Positions 41,251 through 51,246 of a stretch of 64,000 bases of DNA are shown here, piece after piece. A model generated the notes under the pieces. It was not told the DNA's origin. It was given only the letters and a program-made list of their open reading frames with translations, and ran no database searches. The DNA comes from Diacronema lutheri (lineage: Eukaryota > Haptophyta > Pavlovophyceae > Pavlovales > Pavlovaceae): assembly GCA_019448385.1 (NCBI GenBank), contig JAGTXO010000012.1, positions 942,422-1,006,421 on the forward strand. Reading direction: 5' to 3'. Made by a program: the position numbers and the translations under genes. Position 1 is the first letter of the stretch, and each line of letters opens with the position of its first letter.

Positions 41251-41346
41251 GCTCAGCGCGGCAGGAGGTCGGCGAAGAAGCGCACGATGCGCTGCCACGC
41301 TCAGCGCGGCAGGTGGTCGGCGAAGAAGCGCACGATGCGCTGCCAC
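41251..41346 (-). repeat. 48-bp tandem duplication spanning a stop codon
   Basis: Copies 41251-41298 and 41299-41346 differ at one base. The upper copy encodes the last residues of the CFAP161-DLH protein (IVRFFADHLPR) and its stop; the lower copy is the same sequence repeated in the 3'UTR. Confidence 0.85.
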
Positions 41347-43264
41347 GCGTCGTGGGCATTGTGCTCGTCGAAGGGAGGCAGCCCCATCGCGGCGTGGCGC
41401 TCCTCCCACGAGCCGAACGGGAGCGGTGCGTCGTTGAGGAACGCGTGCCCCGCGCGCGGGTAGATGTGCATGTGCGCATTCGCATTGCCAGCCTCGCGCA
41501 GGCTGAGCTGCAGCGCACGCGCGCTCGCCGCGTCGGAGAAGCCGCCCATCGCGTCCTCCTCGCCAAAGTGGCCCTGCACCGGCTTTGCGCTCAGCTGCGC
41601 GGGCGAGAAGAGCGCGTCGTTGATGCCGTAGCACGTGACGGCACATGCGATGCGCGCGCAGTGCGCCGCCGCGCCGAGCGCGAGCGCGCCGCCCATGCAA
41701 AAGCCGATCGCGCCAACCGATGGCGCGCCCTCCGCGACGAGGTGCTCCGCGCCGTGCGCGAGCTCGTCGAGCGCGGCGCCGAAGTCGAGAGCCGCCATCA
41801 GGTGGTGCGCCTCCTCGGCGGTCACGCCGATCTTGCCCTTGTAGAGGTCGGGCACGAGCACGCGGTAGCCGCTCGCGCAGAGCGCGGCCGCGTGCGCGAG
41901 CACCTGCGGCGTCAGACCCCACCACTCCTGCAACACGATCACGGCGGGCGCGCCGACGGGCCCGCCGAGCACGCCGGGGATGTCGTTGCGCGGCCCAAAG
42001 CGCACCGGCGCGAGCGCGACCGCCTGCGCGCGCACGCCCGTCGCCGCAAGCGCGTCACGCACGAGCCGCGCGTAGAATGGGAACGGGCGCACAAACTCGA
42101 GCGCAGCGTCGAGGGTGGTGTCGGGGCGTGTGGACGCGCTCTCCTCGTCGTGCGCGCGCTGCGGCTGCGGCGGGTGGTATGCGGAGCGCTGCGCAAGCGA
42201 GCTCGACGGGTGGTACGCGGAGCGCTGCGCAAGCGAGCTCGACGCCGCGCCGTACGCGTCCTCGCGCGGCGCGGCGACCGCGATGGGCGCCGGTGCGGGC
42301 GGCGGCGGCGGCGTGTAGCCGTGCGTGCACACCACCCATTGCGACGTGTGCGGCACGAAACGGTCGAGGTAGACCTTGGGCAGCGCGAGGTCGGTGAGCG
42401 AGCACCTACGGCTGAGCTGTGCGTGCACCTCCGCCTCGACGCCAAAGATGTTGCGCAGCTTGACCAGGTCGCTCGAGAGGAGGAGGTGCGTCTGCACGTG
42501 CTGCACACCCACAGCCGTATGCACGCGCACCGGCTGCTGCTCGTGCACCAGCTGCTCGCGTGCCTCCGCGGCGATGAACTTCCTGCGCGCGCGCGCGGCC
42601 GCGCAGGCGAGGCGCGCGTGCGCCGGCAGCGCACGCGTCGGCAACGCGCGTGTCGGCGCCGAGGCGCGCGCGCGCACGCGCGCGCGGCGCCGCGCGCTCG
42701 GCGGGTCGGCGAGCGCACGGCGCGGAGGCGGCCGGACCAGAGCGTCGCCTTGGACTCGACGATGACCGCGCAGACGTCGTCCTTCTTGGAGGCGCCTGAT
42801 TTGGTGAGGTTGGGAAGCACAAGCTTCTGCGTGTGCAGCATCAGATCCGACGCGCCCTTGTGCGAGCGCAGCGAGAGCACGACCGGCTCGGCGTACGTGA
42901 CGATACCGCCGTCCACCGCCGCGTCGCCGCCGCCCGGTCGCAGCACGGTGAACGCGGTGCGGCCGACCGGCGTGAGTTCGGCCGTGCCACAGACCTGGTA
43001 CGCAACCTGCTCGCTCACGAGCTGCTTGTCCATGTTGACCGCGAGCGCCGTGCCGTTGAGCACCGAGTGGAGCGAGATGGTGTCGCCAAACCGCAGCAGC
43101 CCGTCATCGTGCGCGCGCGAGAGCGGCGTGGGCATGCACGCGGCCTCCATCTTGGCGTGCAGCTTGGTGAGCAGCAGCTCGCCATTCGCGCGGCGCCGCT
43201 GGAACTCGGCCAAGTCCATCTCCGCCTCGGCCCAGTTCCCGACGCGCGACCCGCCGTGGTGCAT
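41301..43264 (-). CDS. CFAP161-like domain fused to dienelactone hydrolase
   Basis: Exons 43264-42738 and 42582-41301 (phase-2 intron, weak donor GTCCGG) give about 602 aa. The first 280 residues follow CFAP161, a microtubule-inner protein of motile cilia: SRVGNWAEAEMDLAEF..RRANGELLL near the start, LRFGDTISL, LMLHTQKLVLPN, then KFIAAEAREQ, NIFGVEAEVHAQ and WVVCTHG. A Pro/Ala linker with a duplicated HPSSSLAQRSAY unit leads into an alpha/beta hydrolase: VIVLQEWWG (cap), GYRVLVPDLYKGKIG, AIGFCMGGALAL (Cys nucleophile), HFGEEDAM (Asp) and GAGHAF-type PRAGHAF (His). The dienelactone hydrolase triad is complete. The frame is continuous between the two parts, hence a fusion. Its promoter side is about 110 bp from the retrotransposon. 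Confidence 0.78.
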
Positions 43265-43305
43265 GGCGGTGGCGAGAGGCCAATTGTAACGACCTTAAAA
43301 CCTAA

Positions 43306-43345
43306 TCCACTAACGGCGCTGACGTCAGGACAGCGGGGTCAGCAC
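43306..43345 (+). repeat. Diverged TACTAAC-type repeat, copy E
   Basis: CCACTAACGGCGCTGACGTC followed by AGGACAGCGGGGTCAGCA aligns with the head of copies A-D (CTAACGACGCTTACAGGCGGGTCAGCA) with small insertions. It lies 27 bp outside the retrotransposon's left end. Confidence 0.45.
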
Positions 43346-43372
43346 CAGCTGCGGGGGGGATCGAGTAGCCAC

Positions 43373-43535
43373 CATTATCCGACCTTGTCTGGTCGCCTTG
43401 ACCGAGTCACAAGGGTTTGTGGACACTCGCTGAGATATGTTCTAGGGGTTTGGTTGTGGAGTGGCGTTGGCCTTGGAGGACTGAGAGTCCTCCCAAAGGT
43501 GCAGGAGAGCACCTTTGGCGCCGGAGGGCGTCTTC
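43373..43535 (-). repeat. Split direct repeat B2
   Basis: 163 bp that appear identical to B1 (43681-43843); outer 3' end of the element in its own orientation. Plus-strand start CATTATCCGACCTTG, end GGAGGGCGTCTTC. Confidence 0.92.
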
Positions 43536-43559
43536 TTCGCGTTCGGGTGGGCGGGAGGT

Positions 43560-43682
43560 GCGAAGAAAAGTTGCAGAGCAGGGGGCTCGTCCTCGTGAGG
43601 CTCCTCGACTCTGGCAGATGTGCCGGTCTCCGGTTTCCTGCCTGTCCGGATAAAGCTCATTGTTACTGTGTAACAACCTGCA
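43560..43682 (-). repeat. Split direct repeat A2
   Basis: 123 bp that appear identical to A1 (51146-51268), including an untranslated copy of the first codons of ORF1. It abuts B1 and is separated from B2 by 24 bp. Confidence 0.92.
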
Positions 43683-43843
43683 TTATCCGACCTTGTCTGG
43701 TCGCCTTGACCGAGTCACAAGGGTTTGTGGACACTCGCTGAGATATGTTCTAGGGGTTTGGTTGTGGAGTGGCGTTGGCCTTGGAGGACTGAGAGTCCTC
43801 CCAAAGGTGCAGGAGAGCACCTTTGGCGCCGGAGGGCGTCTTC
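43681..43843 (-). repeat. Split direct repeat B1
   Basis: Inner copy of the B repeat, 163 bp, overlapping the end of A2 by 2 bp and followed upstream by T- and G-homopolymers near 43880-43905. Confidence 0.92.
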
Positions 43844-43948
43844 CCCATCACCCCATCACAACACTCAGGAGATTGGCTCCTTTTTTTTGGGGGGGGGTTT
43901 TTTTTGGGAAGGGTAACGGCGGTTGGGCGCGGGCACGCTGGCCAGCGG

Positions 43949-44566
43949 GGACATGGCGCAGGGCCGCGGCCACAGAACCACCGGCGCGCCCGGATCGACT
44001 AGGCCGGAGCCCGTGTCTCACACAGGCGCGCCGGGCCGCCCGGAAAGGCGACGCCGAGCCAGGGTAGACATGGAGCAGAGCCGACCCGGGAACCACCCAG
44101 GAGCCGAAACGTGAAGGCGGTTGTCGCGGTGGATCTGGCCAGAGGGACATGGCGCAGAGCCGCGCGGGCGCGCCGTGACGCAAACGGGCGCGACGGTTTG
44201 GGCGGAGGCCACAGAACCACCGGCGTGCCCGGATCGACCAGGCCGGAGCCCGCGTCTCACACAGGCGCGCCGGGCCGCCTGGAAAGGCGACGTGGAGCCA
44301 GTTTGGACATGGAGCGGAGCCGACCCGGGGACCACCCGGGAGCCGAACATCTGGGCGGTCGGAGCGGTGGATCCGGCCAGAGGGACATGGCGCAGAGCCG
44401 CGCGGACGCGCCGGGACCAAACGGGCGCGACGGTCTGGGCGGAGGCCACAGAACCACCGGCACGCCCGTAGCGACCAGGCCGGGGCCCTCGTCGCACACA
44501 GGCGCGCCGGGCCGCCGAGAAGGCGACGCCGAGCGAGAGCCGAAGCATGCGGGAAACAGAGCCAGG
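43949..44566 (-). repeat. Tandem repeats in the 3' region of the retrotransposon
   Basis: Three units starting GGACATGGCGCAG at 43949, 44145 and 44383 (spacings 196 and 238 bp, the last unit incomplete) share blocks such as GGCCACAGAACCACCGGC and ACACAGGCGCGCCGGGCCGC. A minus-strand frame of 354 codons runs through them, but its composition follows the repeat and it is not called as a gene. Confidence 0.75.
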
Positions 44567-44623
44567 CACATGTGAGAGAACAAGAGAAGGAGGAGCCGAG
44601 AGCGAGCGCTAGCGAGGACGACA

Positions 44624-47600
44624 TTAGCTGCCGCCCGAGCGAGGCAGCGCGGCCACCACAGGGAGGCCTGCGAGCACCGCCATGGGCTGAGCGAGGAGGC
44701 GCTCGGACGACCGCGCGTAGATCGACGCCGACGACGGCGACGCCCATCGGCCAACGCGCTGGACGAGGTCTAGGGACACACCGGCGGCGAACAGCGCTGT
44801 CGCCGCGCCGATGCGGAAGCTGTGCGCGGAGTACGCACGCGCTTCGCCCGGCGGCATGACGAGCGCAAGACAGTGCGCGAGGAGAGCGTCGAGCCACGGT
44901 TTGGCGAGACACGCGCCGCTGGTGTCACCGAACAGCCATGTGTTGAGCGCCGGCTGGCGCGCGGCGAGCAAGTCGGCGAGGTAGCGCGCGGCGTCGAGCT
45001 CGCCGCCGAAAGGGATGACTGTGGGCGAGTCGCCCCAACGCTTGCCCGTCTGGTCGGTCTTGGACACGCCGGGCGTCACGGAGACTCCGTCGGCGCGCAC
45101 GTGGACCGCAGCAGCGCGCAGGCGAAGCGCATCGCCGGCGCGTGCGGAAGAGAGCCAAAGGAAGGCGTAGAAAGCACGGGCGGCATCGAACGGGGGCGAC
45201 GACCAGTGGATCGCGACACCGCGAAAGAAAGTGCCCTGCCCGGCGGCGAGGAAGTCGAGGACGAGCAGCAGCGTGAGCGGGCGCTTGCGGCGCGCGAGAA
45301 GCGTAGCCGCACCGCCGGCGGCGGCGAGCCGCCGTTCGAGGCCCGCCTTGAGACGACCGGTGGCGCTTTCCGAGGCGACGGGGTGACCGCGCAGGCGGAG
45401 CTCGCGCTTGACGCCGAGGACTGAGAGCAAGGCGGAGTCCGGCTTGGGTGTGGCCCCAAATGAGCGCGCGCGCATCGTGTCGTAGCGCCAGAGCATGAAG
45501 CATGCGAGGTGCTCCGGTGTGGGCGTGAGGAGAGGCGCCGCGTGCGCGGCGCAAAACTGCTCCCAATGCGCCCAGTGGCGTTTGTCGGCGCGCGCGGTGC
45601 TGGGCGCACGCGTGCCTTCGGCCGCGAGTTCCACAGCACGTGCCGAGAGAGCGGTGAGCGGCGGCCCTGCGATGCGCGCCAGCTCGTGCGCACCGCCATG
45701 CGGGCGCAGTGCCGGCGCAAAGGAGTAATGCGCGCCGGGTGCCGAGGCTGCGCGCCGTGCCGTCGGGAGAACGCGGGGCGTGGGGCTGCCGGCGGCGAGC
45801 CCGGCGGCGCGGAGTGCCGCACCGCCGACGGCCCACGCGTATGGCGCGGCGGCTGGGGAATGCGCGGCAGTGCGTGGCCCGCCGCCGACCAGAAGCTCGA
45901 GACGAGAGGGCTCGGGCGGCGGGGCGGAATAAAATGTAGGCTCGGGAGGTGGCGCGCGTTCTGAGGGCGCGCAGACGCGTGGCACGTGCCGTGCGCCCGC
46001 GTGCTGCGGACCAGGGTGCGAGGCTTCGCCGACGCGTACCCCGGCGAGCGGCACGCGTGGGTTGTGGCGCGCCACGCGCACGCCGCTGGGCTCGCTCGCC
46101 GCGCTGGCGGTGTGGTGAGACGCGACGGTGGCGAGCAGGCGCGTCGCAGCCGCGGGCACGGCGACGCGGCGTAATCGCGCGCCCATCTGCCCGGCGAGGT
46201 CGCCGAGGCGAGCGTCGTCAAGGCGACTCGCTGCGTCGGCGCAGGCGTTGGCTTCCGACGTGATGTACTCGACACACAGCGTGCGCACCGCGGCGCGCCA
46301 GTGTGGGTCGTTGGCGAGGGCCAAGTGCACGACGCGCACGAGCGGCGAGTGCGCGCGCTGCGAGTACACGATGGACGAGACAACAGTGCTGTCGGTGAAA
46401 GCGGTTGTGGGGAGCTCGCACGTCATCGTATGGAAGCAGACGACGCCGGCAAAGAAGGCCACAAATTCGAGCACGGGCATGGGTAGCGCGAGAGCGGCGA
46501 TTTCCGGGGGGAAGGCGTGCGCGAAGTAAAAGCCGTGGCAGTAGCCACCGATGCCCTTTTCAGACGCGTCCGTCGCCCAACAGACGCGCCCGCGTGCGCG
46601 CAGCATCGGCCGCAGGCCGACCGGCGACGCTGCAAATGAGTTGAAAGGGAACGTCGTAAGAACTGCGATCCAGCGAGAGCAGACGTCGCGCAAGTCGGCG
46701 GAGACCGTCGCTTGTGCGCCGGGTGACACCGCGTCGAGAGCGAACGCGTCGTACATGCCGTACTGGTGCGTGCGCGGCAGATCGAGCGCGCCGACGAAAT
46801 GCTCGAGCAGCCTCGCCAACTTGCGCAGTTCAGCAAACGTGATGGGCGCTTGCCTGACGATTGTGGAAAGGCCGGCGGCGGCCCGCAACACTTTGTCCGC
46901 CGGGATGTGCACGCCGGCGAGCGGAAAAGTAAACCCGACGCCCAGGCTGGTGGTCGTGAGCCCGAACTGGCGCTTACGCGCGTCCGCGCGCAGAAGGCCA
47001 AGCTCGGCGCAAACGTCGGTCCACACGTCGAGCAAACGTTTGACGCGGGGCGCGCCGACGGCGAAGGCGTGGGAGTCGTCGGTGTATATGCCGATGGCGT
47101 ACAACCGAACTTCGTTGCGGCCGGTCCGCAGCGAGAGGGCGTCGCGAGCCGCGAACCACGCACCCTGGGCGGGGGTTGCCGCCGCGCGGAGCGCCGCGAC
47201 GTGGGGCGCGTCGAGTGCGTCCATGCGAGCCCGCACGACGCTGGCCACCGCGTTGGCGAGCCGCTGCGCGAAGTTGCTTGCGACGGTCATCCCAAACCCG
47301 AGGACAGACTCCGCGGCGAACCGCAGTTGGCGCTGCGCGTCAAGGAAGGAGAAGCACATGGCGTGCTGCACGGAAGGGTGCAGCGCGAAGTGGTTGAAAA
47401 AATCTCGCCAGTCGTCGCAGAAAGCGACGAGCGGTTCGCCAAACAGCTGAGCGGCCGCCGACAGAACGGCGGCGTCGTGGCGCATGTCGCGCACAGAAGG
47501 CTTGCGCTCCGGAGGCCAGAGCCCGCCGCGCGGATCGACCTGGTCGTTGACCGAGCGGATTTTGCGGTCGCGGGTTGCGCGCAGGAGCGAGTGCGGCGCG

Positions 47601-48613
47601 CCGCAATCGCTGACGCGCCTGGGCTTGGAGTAATCGCCCGAGCGCTCGGCCTCCGGTTTGAAGACGGCGCCCTGCGGATTCGTGCGGAACGGCAGGAAAG
47701 GCGGGCCGTCATGGACGGACAACATGCCATCCGCAGCCATGCGCGAGATGCCATCGAGTACTGCAGCGCCACCGCGACGTGCGGAGAGTAAGTTCGGCTG
47801 AAGGACCGTGTCGAGGAAAGGGTCAACTGGGAAGCTGACGCCGTGGCGCACGGCGTGAAGCAGCGCGCGGTCGGGGAAGTGCGGGCCGACGGCCAACGCG
47901 AAGGACTCCGCAGAAAGCAGCGGCCGCACGCTGGAGGACGAAACGACCCGACGCGGCGGGACGACGCGCATGTCCCATACGACGCCTCGAGCCGCAGCGT
48001 GAAAATCACTCTGGGTGAGGACGAGGGCGCGGTTCCGGCGCGCCGCGTTGACGGGGTCCTCGCGCGCAGCGAGCATGTCGCGTCGTTCGCGTGAGATCCA
48101 GGCGCAGAGCGCGCGCGACGCGCGGGGCAGGAGGATGTCCGCCGCGGAGGTCGGCGCGAACGCTGTGAACCGCTCTTGGGGCTGCGCCGGCGGAGCGGTG
48201 TTGGCCGCGTCGAAACGCGCGTCGGACATCGCAAAGGGCGCCTTGTGGAGATCGGCCGGAAGGTTGGGAGCAAGGAGAAGAGCGTCGTCCGGCAGGTCGG
48301 GATGAACGCCGTAGGCCGGCATGACCGCCGCCCAGTCGCGATACCGTGTCGTGTCGGACAGGGGCCCATCGTGCTGCATGGACTCGCGAAGTGCGGCTTG
48401 TGCGTGCGCAGCTAGTTCGCGAGTGGAGGCCGCCGAGCCGGGTGAGCGGCTAGGGAGGAGCGTCGCGCGAGCCGCGCGGGGCAGCGACGAGGCCGCAGCG
48501 AAGTGAGCTCGCGCGCGCCGCACCGACTCCGCCACGCGTAAGACCTCCGGCGTCGCTGCGGCGGCGCCGCGCCACAGGCCGTCGGCGAGCGGCAGGTCGA
48601 CGTCGACGAACAC
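44624..48613 (-). CDS. Retrotransposon ORF2: reverse transcriptase - RNase H - tyrosine recombinase
   Basis: Open for 1329 codons to the stop at 44624. The first ATG is at 48379; the upstream part starts at a GTG and may be used by another start or by frameshifting from ORF1. Domains in order: RT (YSKPRRVSDCGAP, LVAFCDDWRDFFNHFAL, GFGMTVASNFAQRLAN and the catalytic box IYTDDSHAF), RNase H (CWATDASEKGIGGY, FTDSTVVSSIVY, EANACADAASR), then after a Pro-rich linker a tyrosine recombinase (SARAGDALRLRA with Arg I, AHSFRIGAATAL for HxxR, and the Tyr in SASIYARSS). All key residues are present, so it is likely active. No integrase or aspartic protease is seen, as expected for this order. Confidence 0.93.
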   Translation of the reverse strand: MFVDVDLPLADGLWRGAAAATPEVLRVAESVRRARAHFAAASSLPRAARATLLPSRSPGSAASTRELAAHAQAALRESMQHDGPLSDTTRYRDWAAVMPAYGVHPDLPDDALLLAPNLPADLHKAPFAMSDARFDAANTAPPAQPQERFTAFAPTSAADILLPRASRALCAWISRERRDMLAAREDPVNAARRNRALVLTQSDFHAAARGVVWDMRVVPPRRVVSSSSVRPLLSAESFALAVGPHFPDRALLHAVRHGVSFPVDPFLDTVLQPNLLSARRGGAAVLDGISRMAADGMLSVHDGPPFLPFRTNPQGAVFKPEAERSGDYSKPRRVSDCGAPHSLLRATRDRKIRSVNDQVDPRGGLWPPERKPSVRDMRHDAAVLSAAAQLFGEPLVAFCDDWRDFFNHFALHPSVQHAMCFSFLDAQRQLRFAAESVLGFGMTVASNFAQRLANAVASVVRARMDALDAPHVAALRAAATPAQGAWFAARDALSLRTGRNEVRLYAIGIYTDDSHAFAVGAPRVKRLLDVWTDVCAELGLLRADARKRQFGLTTTSLGVGFTFPLAGVHIPADKVLRAAAGLSTIVRQAPITFAELRKLARLLEHFVGALDLPRTHQYGMYDAFALDAVSPGAQATVSADLRDVCSRWIAVLTTFPFNSFAASPVGLRPMLRARGRVCWATDASEKGIGGYCHGFYFAHAFPPEIAALALPMPVLEFVAFFAGVVCFHTMTCELPTTAFTDSTVVSSIVYSQRAHSPLVRVVHLALANDPHWRAAVRTLCVEYITSEANACADAASRLDDARLGDLAGQMGARLRRVAVPAAATRLLATVASHHTASAASEPSGVRVARHNPRVPLAGVRVGEASHPGPQHAGARHVPRVCAPSERAPPPEPTFYSAPPPEPSRLELLVGGGPRTAAHSPAAAPYAWAVGGAALRAAGLAAGSPTPRVLPTARRAASAPGAHYSFAPALRPHGGAHELARIAGPPLTALSARAVELAAEGTRAPSTARADKRHWAHWEQFCAAHAAPLLTPTPEHLACFMLWRYDTMRARSFGATPKPDSALLSVLGVKRELRLRGHPVASESATGRLKAGLERRLAAAGGAATLLARRKRPLTLLLVLDFLAAGQGTFFRGVAIHWSSPPFDAARAFYAFLWLSSARAGDALRLRAAAVHVRADGVSVTPGVSKTDQTGKRWGDSPTVIPFGGELDAARYLADLLAARQPALNTWLFGDTSGACLAKPWLDALLAHCLALVMPPGEARAYSAHSFRIGAATALFAAGVSLDLVQRVGRWASPSSASIYARSSERLLAQPMAVLAGLPVVAALPRSGGS

Positions 48614-48840
48614 GGCGTGTACGAGGGCGCCGAGAACGGGCTCGGCAGCCCAAGCGGCGCGCGCGCCGGCGACGAGGATTTGCAGGCAAACTGCTTGTGC
48701 CCAGCGGAGCGCAAGGTTGCGCGGCAGCGCAGCGATGGAGCACGGCAGGCGGCCCAGCTCGTCGCAGACGAAATTGCCGGAGGCAGAGGCGACAAAAAGG
48801 ATGACGGTCGCGCCGTCGTTCGGGCGGAGCCCCGCAGCGG

Positions 48841-51246
48841 TTACGCGTTGCGGGGCGCCGACCCGTTTCCCTGGCCCGGCGTCGTCGAGCTATTGTCCGC
48901 GACCGACGCAGGTTTCGCGCCAGCTTTGCCGCGCGTTTTCGAGGAGCCGGCACCGGCAGCCGGACCTGGGGTTGGGCGTTTGCGCGCGGCCCGCACAGCG
49001 ACGAACCCTGATGGGAAAGTGTGCGCGGTGTCCGACGGACCCGCGTGGCCGGGCATGTGCCCGTACGGGCAGGCGGACGCGCGGCCTGTGAGAAGGACCG
49101 GAAAGCACACGTCGCTTGCGGGGCGGTCGAGTGCGGCGGCAGTGAGCTGAACGTCGTACTTGACGTCTTTGTAGAAAAGCGAGTGGTCGTTGAGCGGAAG
49201 GTAGACCGGGCCATCGTACTGCGGCGGGGGCACACCCGAGGGCGCCGCGGAGCTGCCGGCGTGCGGTGATGCCGCGGCGCCCGACTTGCGGACGGAGGGC
49301 GCCGGTGGCGGAACCGCCGAGTGCGAGGGGTGAGGCGAAAGGGCGCGCGATGGCAGCGACTCGGAGGCAACGAGCGCGCGCACGGCGCCAGACATGGACA
49401 GTGCCTCGACGATAGAGATCGTCTTGCGAAGATCGTCGAGTCGCGAGGAGGACGCGGCTCCTTGAAAAGAGGCCGAGACTAGGCCGCACACGTTGTCGGA
49501 GGCGAGAGTCACCCGGACGCCTGCGGAGAAGTCCGCGAAGGCGTCGCGAACGAAAGCGAGGATCTCGGCGTGCAGCCCGGGGTACGAGAACGAGCGCACG
49601 ACGAGACCGCGCACGTCCGCGCAAAACGCCGTCCAGTTGTCGTAATGGAGCGCGGCGAAAAGCTCGCGCATGCACTCTTCCACGCGGCCGACGAGGAAGG
49701 CACCCGCGGGCGAGCACACGTGCTCGTCGCCGGAGAGGACGTGTGGCTCGAGGAGGCCAACCGTGCGCAGTGGCCCGGCGAGAGCGTGGAAGTCCGCGAA
49801 GGCTGCGGCATCGCCGAGCAGGAGTGCGTGGCACTCCCGGGCGGAGAGGCACTGCGACGAGGACAGCGGCTTTTCAAGCCCGCCCGCGCGGCGCAGCATC
49901 ACAGTAAAGGCCGCGGTGACACGAGGGCGCGCCTCGCGGGCCGCGACGTGAACGGCGTTGGTGCCGCCTTTGGCCTTCTCCGCCAAGATCTTGCGGAGGT
50001 GCGCGAAGTTAGACGAGAGAAGGATGCCGACGGCGTTGGTTGGGTCGGCACCAACGTCGACGGTGAGCTGCCGCCATGCGGGCATGTCCGCGGCGACGTG
50101 AGTGAGCACGACACCGCCGGACAAGGCCGCGGAGGAGGGACCCGCGGCGGCGTCGAGCAGAGTGTTCTTGAGCGCCGCGACGAGGGCAGCGCCCCGCAGC
50201 TCCGGAAAGGATCGGGCGAGCGGCGCGAGCAAAGCCTCCGCGGCGAGCATGACGTGAGCGGCCGTGGCGAAGGTCGGGCGATCCGACCGTATGGTGGCGA
50301 GCAAGGAGAAGAGGTTCGCGCCGGCATGCGGCGATGAGCCGGCCGGGGCGCCCTCGAGCACCGCAGCGCGGAGCGTCGGGAACATCGCCACGGCGAATCC
50401 GGCGTTGTCGTAAAGGAACTGGTTGCGGTGCGAGTCGCCGGAAAACAGTGAGACGAGCACTGCAGACAGCCGGGCGACGGAGGTGACGTGCGGGATGAAA
50501 AAACGAACCTCCGAGAGCGCGAGCGCCAAAAATTCCACCGTCGGGCTGAAATCCGGGCGCGGGCGTCGCGCGCGAAGCGCGTCGCCAAGGGCGGCGAGCG
50601 AGGCGAGCGGAAACTGGGTGCACGTGACGCCGTCGTCAGCCCCGTAAGTCGGCTCGGCGAGCTGGGAGACAGCGGAGCGGACGAAAGCAACGGTGGTAAG
50701 GCTGCCCGACAGGTCGAGAGAAAGGCGGCGAAGGCTCACGGCGAAGCGCGCCCCGGAAGACCACACGCCTGCCCCAGAGAAAGTCACCGGGAGGCCGAAG
50801 ACGGGGTACGCATCCAAGACGAAAGGGGCAGAGGTGACGAGCGACGAAAAAACCGCCGCGGCGAGAGGGGCAGTCGTCGGCCACGGGCCTTCGTCCGAGG
50901 CGTACGAGTCTGCCCACGCCAGTGCGGCGACGCGCGCCGAGTCGTCCAGCGTAAGGCCGAGGACAGAGTGGTCGTCGGCGAGCATCTCCGTGAAGACGCA
51001 GAAACCGCACAGGAGGGTGTCGAGCGCAAAAGTGGACAGGGTGTCGGAGCCGGCGAGCACGGAGAGAGCCGCGCCGACGCGCGAGGACGTGGAGATCCGC
51101 AACTCGCCGTAAGTGGACGTGGGAGTGAGAGAGGTCTGCATCAGCGCGAAGAAAAGTTGCAGAGCAGGGGGCTCGTCCTCGTGAGGCTCCTCGACTCTGG
51201 CAGATGTGCCGGTCTCCGGTTTCCTGCCTGTCCGGATAAAGCTCAT
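48841..51246 (-). CDS. Retrotransposon ORF1 (gag-like)
   Basis: 801 codons from ATG 51246, whose first roughly 33 codons (MSFIRTGRKPETGTSARVEE) lie inside repeat A1, to the stop at 48841. It is Ala/Ser/Leu-rich and mostly helical-looking in the first 600 residues, with a Pro-rich C-terminal part (VPPPAPSVRKSG, GVPPPQYDGPVYLPL). No zinc knuckle or protease is recognised. By position it should be the structural protein of the element. ORF2 follows 228 bp downstream and does not overlap. Confidence 0.82.
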   Translation of the reverse strand: MSFIRTGRKPETGTSARVEEPHEDEPPALQLFFALMQTSLTPTSTYGELRISTSSRVGAALSVLAGSDTLSTFALDTLLCGFCVFTEMLADDHSVLGLTLDDSARVAALAWADSYASDEGPWPTTAPLAAAVFSSLVTSAPFVLDAYPVFGLPVTFSGAGVWSSGARFAVSLRRLSLDLSGSLTTVAFVRSAVSQLAEPTYGADDGVTCTQFPLASLAALGDALRARRPRPDFSPTVEFLALALSEVRFFIPHVTSVARLSAVLVSLFSGDSHRNQFLYDNAGFAVAMFPTLRAAVLEGAPAGSSPHAGANLFSLLATIRSDRPTFATAAHVMLAAEALLAPLARSFPELRGAALVAALKNTLLDAAAGPSSAALSGGVVLTHVAADMPAWRQLTVDVGADPTNAVGILLSSNFAHLRKILAEKAKGGTNAVHVAAREARPRVTAAFTVMLRRAGGLEKPLSSSQCLSARECHALLLGDAAAFADFHALAGPLRTVGLLEPHVLSGDEHVCSPAGAFLVGRVEECMRELFAALHYDNWTAFCADVRGLVVRSFSYPGLHAEILAFVRDAFADFSAGVRVTLASDNVCGLVSASFQGAASSSRLDDLRKTISIVEALSMSGAVRALVASESLPSRALSPHPSHSAVPPPAPSVRKSGAAASPHAGSSAAPSGVPPPQYDGPVYLPLNDHSLFYKDVKYDVQLTAAALDRPASDVCFPVLLTGRASACPYGHMPGHAGPSDTAHTFPSGFVAVRAARKRPTPGPAAGAGSSKTRGKAGAKPASVADNSSTTPGQGNGSAPRNA

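Noticed and set aside
43848-44912. Third ORF of the retrotransposon (354 codons)
   Set aside because: It overlaps the end of ORF2 and reads through the tandem repeats; the composition follows the repeat and no domain is visible.
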